From positions 1-6,621 of the forward strand of contig JASLAV010000179.1 in the NCBI GenBank assembly GCA_030146905.1: a stretch of 6,621 nucleotides of DNA, read 5' to 3'. Within the stretch, counting starts at the first letter, position 1. Every line of letters begins with the position of its first letter. Origin of the DNA: Lentzea sp. (GTDB taxonomy: Bacteria; Actinomycetota; Actinomycetes; Mycobacteriales; Pseudonocardiaceae). The notes beneath the pieces are model-generated. The model was not told the origin of the DNA and did no database searches. It was given only the letters and a program-made list of their open reading frames with translations. This document shows positions 4,652-6,621 of this stretch, in pieces. The translations under genes and the position numbers were made by a program.

Positions 4652-4730
4652 CTCGCCGTGGGCGAGCATTGGTTCGCGCACGCCACGAATCTTCTGGCGT
4701 GCAATTCGTCGTGGATTTCCGCGAACACCA
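4652..4730. repeat. Cluster of nested and competing inverted repeats
   Basis: Four pairings are visible. CTCGCC/GGCGAG (4652-4657, 4661-4666) forms a 6-bp stem with a 3-base loop. GTTCGCG/CGCGAAC (4672-4678, 4720-4726) is an outer 7-bp stem. GCACGCCA/TGGCGTGC (4678-4685, 4695-4702) is an inner 8-bp hairpin stacked on the outer stem. ACGAAT/ATTCGT (4685-4690, 4704-4709) competes with the inner hairpin for position 4685 and its loop. The element may be a structured leader of the DUF4360 gene, a small RNA or a protein-binding site. No T-run follows it. Confidence 0.45.
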
Positions 4731-4835
4731 CCGACTATTTCAGTCACCCAATCGGCGGCCCGTCACAACAGAGAGTTTCCGATATCGTCTGAAATCCGCC
4801 GCCGCGACCGCTACTCCTGACCAGAAAGGCTGGCC

Positions 4836-5456
4836 ATGCTGAAAACGGTGGCGGCTGCTGCCCTCGCGTTGTCCGCGGTTCTGACCGCGCCCGCCCAGGC
4901 AGCCGCTGATGTTCCCGATTTCGTGACGATCGACGTCGTCACCGTGAACGGTTCCGGATGTCCCGCCGGCACCGCGGCTGTCGCGGCCGCGGACGACCGC
5001 ACGGCGTTCACGGTCACCTACAGCCAGTTCCTCGCCCAGGCAGGTCAGGGCGCGGCACCGACAGACTTCCGCAAGAACTGCCAGCTCAACATCAGAGTGA
5101 GCTACCCGCAGGGCTTCACGTTCGGCATCGCCCAGGCCGACTACCGCGGCTTCGCGAACCTGCAGCAGGGGGCCACCGGAACCGAAAAGGGCAACTACTA
5201 CTTCCAGGGCATGTCCCAAACGGCGAGCCGCACCCACAACTTCTCCGGACCGAAGAGCGACAACTGGCAGGCGACCGACCGCAGCCAGGTGTCGGAAATC
5301 ATCTACGCGCCGTGCGGGGAAATCAGGCACCTGAACGTCAACACCGAACTGCGCGTGAACGCGGGAACCGCGTCGAAGCTGAACAGCTTCATGACGATGG
5401 ATTCCACGGACGGCAGCGTGAGCACCAAGTACCAGTTCTCCTGGAAGCGCTGCTGA
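4836..5456 (+). CDS. Secreted DUF4360 protein, first tandem copy
   Basis: A 206-residue exported protein of the DUF4360 family, found in actinobacteria and fungi; no biochemical function is established that I know of. The signal peptide has Lys3, a hydrophobic Ala/Leu stretch at 5-18 and AQA at 20-22. The family domain fills the rest: VTIDVVTVNGSGCPAGTAAV (30-49), TDFRKNCQL (76-84), DYRGFANL, NYYFQGMSQT and MDSTDGSVSTKYQFSW near the end. Four conserved cysteines (C42, C82, C160, C206) are compatible with two disulfides. The ATG has AAAGG at 4825-4829, 6 bases upstream. The next gene is a paralogue 60 bases downstream with about two-thirds identical residues, so the two may share a transcript. 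There are no enzyme-like motifs that I can name; a role at the cell surface or in binding is only a guess. Confidence 0.93.
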   Translation: MLKTVAAAALALSAVLTAPAQAAADVPDFVTIDVVTVNGSGCPAGTAAVAAADDRTAFTVTYSQFLAQAGQGAAPTDFRKNCQLNIRVSYPQGFTFGIAQADYRGFANLQQGATGTEKGNYYFQGMSQTASRTHNFSGPKSDNWQATDRSQVSEIIYAPCGEIRHLNVNTELRVNAGTASKLNSFMTMDSTDGSVSTKYQFSWKRC

Positions 5457-5516
5457 CGCCGAGGCACCCTCCACCGCCGCCTGTTCATCGTTGATCTCCA
5501 GACGGAAAGGTGCCCC

Positions 5517-6161
5517 ATGCTCACCACCCTGGCCGCTGCCGCGCTCGCGATGTCGACGATCATCGTCCCGCCAGGAGGCGCTCCCGGCGACACTCCCCCG
5601 CCGGACCACATCACCATCGACGTGGTGACGGTCAACGGCTCCGGCTGCCCCGCGGGAACGGCAGCCGTCGCCGTGAGCCCGGACAACAAGGCGTTCACCG
5701 TCACCTACAGCCAGTTCATGGCGCAGGTCGGCCCCCAGGCCCTGCCCACCGACTTCCGCAAGAACTGCCAGCTGAACCTCCGCGTCAACGTGCCGTCCGG
5801 CTTCACCTACGGCATCTCGTCGACCGACTACAGAGGTTTCGCGCACCTCGAACGCGGCGCCACGGCCCTGGAGAAGGCCAACTACTACTTCCAGGGCATG
5901 TCGCAGACGGAGTACAAGCAGCACAACTACCGCGGCCCGTTCAGCGAGGACTGGCAGGCGACCGACACCACCGACGTGGCGGCGATCGTCTACCACCCGT
6001 GCGGCGAGAAGAGGAACTTCAACATCAACACGGAGCTGCGGGTCAGCGCGGGCACGTCCGACCCGAAGAAGGTCACCAGCTTCATCGCGATGGACTCGAC
6101 GGACGGGTCGATCGAGACGACCTACCACTTCGCGTGGAAGGCCTGCCCGCCGAAGCCGTAG
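5517..6161 (+). CDS. Secreted DUF4360 protein, second tandem copy with atypical signal peptide
   Basis: A 214-residue paralogue of the preceding gene (about 119 of 178 aligned positions identical, one 2-residue insertion). It has the same landmarks: ITIDVVTVNGSGCPAGTAAV (32-51), TDFRKNCQL, DYRGFAHL, NYYFQGMSQT and MDSTDGSIETTYHFAW, and the same four cysteines (C44, C84, C162, C210), followed by a PPKP tail. The N-terminus differs. Met-Leu-Thr-Thr has no Lys or Arg before the hydrophobic stretch (5-17), and this is followed by a Pro/Gly-rich segment (18-29) without a clean Ala-X-Ala site. Export is therefore less certain, though no better start exists upstream in frame. GGAAAGG at 5504-5510 lies 6 bases before the ATG. 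Transcription probably ends at the hairpin at 6173-6206. Confidence 0.92.
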   Translation: MLTTLAAAALAMSTIIVPPGGAPGDTPPPDHITIDVVTVNGSGCPAGTAAVAVSPDNKAFTVTYSQFMAQVGPQALPTDFRKNCQLNLRVNVPSGFTYGISSTDYRGFAHLERGATALEKANYYFQGMSQTEYKQHNYRGPFSEDWQATDTTDVAAIVYHPCGEKRNFNINTELRVSAGTSDPKKVTSFIAMDSTDGSIETTYHFAWKACPPKP

Positions 6162-6172
6162 TACCCGTCCAG

Positions 6173-6206
6173 GTGCCGGGCATTCCGCTCACGGGGTGCC
6201 CGGCAC
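6173..6206. terminator. Bidirectional hairpin terminator between DUF4360 copy 2 and ilvA
   Basis: GTGCCGGGCA (6173-6182) and TGCCCGGCAC (6197-6206) form a perfect 10-bp stem. In RNA it extends by two U-G pairs and three G-C pairs to about 15 bp with a 4-base CTCA loop (6188-6191). There is no T-run, as is usual for actinobacterial terminators. It sits in the 61-base gap between two convergent genes and could serve both. Confidence 0.8.
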
Positions 6207-6222
6207 GCCCTTCCCGCCCGGC

Positions 6223-6621
6223 TCAGATCAGGAAGCGGTACGCGGTGGATCCCGGCTCCACGTGCTGGATCTTCAGCGGGGACTCCTTCATCCGCCCCCA
6301 CAGCAGTTCGTAGTCCTCGCGCCGCCCGATCTCCACGCACACGAGCGCGGCACCGGTCTCCCGGTTGTCCCGCTTCACGTACTCGAACTGCACGATGTCG
6401 TCGTCCTTGCCGAGCACCTCGTCGAGGAACCGCCGCAGCGCGCCGGGCTCCTGCGGGAACTCCACCAGGAACCAGTGCTTCAGCCCGCGGTGGATCATCG
6501 ACCGCTCGACGATCTCGGCGTAGCGCGAGACGTCGTTGTTGCCGCCCGACAGCAGGCACACGACCGTCGAGTCGGGGGTGACCGAGATCTCCTCCAGCAG
6601 CGCGGCCGAGGCCAGCGCTCC
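6223..6621 (-). CDS. ilvA: Threonine ammonia-lyase (threonine dehydratase), C-terminal part (cut by window edge)
   Basis: The last 132 codons of a cytosolic PLP enzyme that converts L-threonine to 2-oxobutanoate and ammonia, the first step towards isoleucine. The frame is open to the right edge. VVCLLSGGNND is the conserved block near the end of the PLP domain. RGLKHWFLVEFPQEPGALRRF and the following FEYVKRDNRETG and VEIGRREDYELL belong to the ACT-like regulatory domain. A single regulatory domain after the catalytic domain fits the shorter, Corynebacterium-type IlvA of about 420-440 residues rather than the longer E. coli form with two. The PLP lysine lies upstream, outside the window. The gene converges on the DUF4360 pair and shares a terminator with it; I see no functional link between them. 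Confidence 0.95.
   Translation of the reverse strand, partial: GALASAALLEEISVTPDSTVVCLLSGGNNDVSRYAEIVERSMIHRGLKHWFLVEFPQEPGALRRFLDEVLGKDDDIVQFEYVKRDNRETGAALVCVEIGRREDYELLWGRMKESPLKIQHVEPGSTAYRFLI

Larger units (their letters stand above)
4516..4835. other. 320-base intergenic control region
   Basis: No credible gene lies between the mycoredoxin start and the first DUF4360 gene; small frames here lack ribosome sites and family resemblance. It holds, in order, the mycoredoxin ribosome site, a SigR-like promoter with an AGTGTCA-N12-TGACACT inverted repeat (4553-4559 and 4572-4578), an 11-bp-period direct repeat (4623-4641), a cluster of inverted repeats (4652-4730) and the leader of the DUF4360 gene. 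From about 4630 the DNA is visibly less GC-rich than the genes. For the DUF4360 gene, TATCGT at 4783-4788 is a possible -10 without a good -35. Confidence 0.6.

Noticed and set aside
4678..4709. H-type pseudoknot formed by the inner hairpin loop and ATTCGT
   Set aside because: The connecting loops would be 0 and 2 bases, too short to cross the stems; the pairings are better seen as alternatives.
4571..4792. Plus-strand frame of 73 codons in the intergenic region
   Set aside because: No ribosome site, no family resemblance, and it crosses the SigR-like promoter and the inverted-repeat cluster.
4740..6128. Long minus-strand open frame (462 codons) opposite both DUF4360 genes
   Set aside because: It is a high-GC shadow frame: Arg/Val/Gly/His-rich, internally repetitive only because the two sense genes are paralogues, and without a recognisable domain or ribosome site.

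Overview
The window is high-GC DNA from an actinomycete. A member of the Pseudonocardiales (Lentzea, Saccharothrix or Amycolatopsis type) is my best inference. The reasons are strong G/C preference at third codon positions, a CGYC mycoredoxin and a mycothiol-type DinB protein (mycothiol is actinobacterial), Streptomyces-style GH19 chitinases with DasR-type operators, and DUF4360 proteins. It is a chromosomal region rich in secreted proteins; I see no transposase, integrase, tRNA, rRNA or CRISPR array.

Left part (1-1294, minus strand): the N-terminal 259 codons of a secreted GH92 alpha-mannosidase, cut by the left edge, and upstream of it a small secreted four-cysteine protein of unknown family. 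Divergent from these is a small VOC (glyoxalase-fold) protein at 1353-1736.

Centre (1737-3721, plus strand): two GH19 chitinases in tandem, 72% identical over their catalytic domains (146 of 202 aligned residues, no gaps). The first is a bare catalytic domain. The second carries two N-terminal CBM5/12-type chitin-binding modules. Both promoter regions contain palindromes matching the DasR operator (dre), one before the first gene and two before the second, so the pair is probably controlled by N-acetylglucosamine supply. With the GH92 enzyme this looks like a kit for attacking chitin- and mannoprotein-containing material such as fungal walls.

Next (3775-4515): a DinB/DUF664 protein and a mycoredoxin, convergent and 3 bases apart. 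Both families are linked to mycothiol. The mycoredoxin has a good match to a SigR/SigH-type thiol-stress promoter (GGGAAG-N18-GTT).

The 320-base gap at 4516-4835 holds that promoter, an 11-bp-period direct repeat and a nested set of inverted repeats at 4652-4730 that no gene explains.

Right part: two tandem secreted DUF4360 paralogues (4836-5456 and 5517-6161), then a strong hairpin terminator shared with the convergent 3' end of ilvA (threonine ammonia-lyase), which runs off the right edge. I found no clear new multi-gene system. The points most worth following are the dre-controlled chitinase pair, the SigR-like mycoredoxin promoter, two TTA codons in the GH92 signal peptide, the structured non-coding element and the DUF4360 pair.
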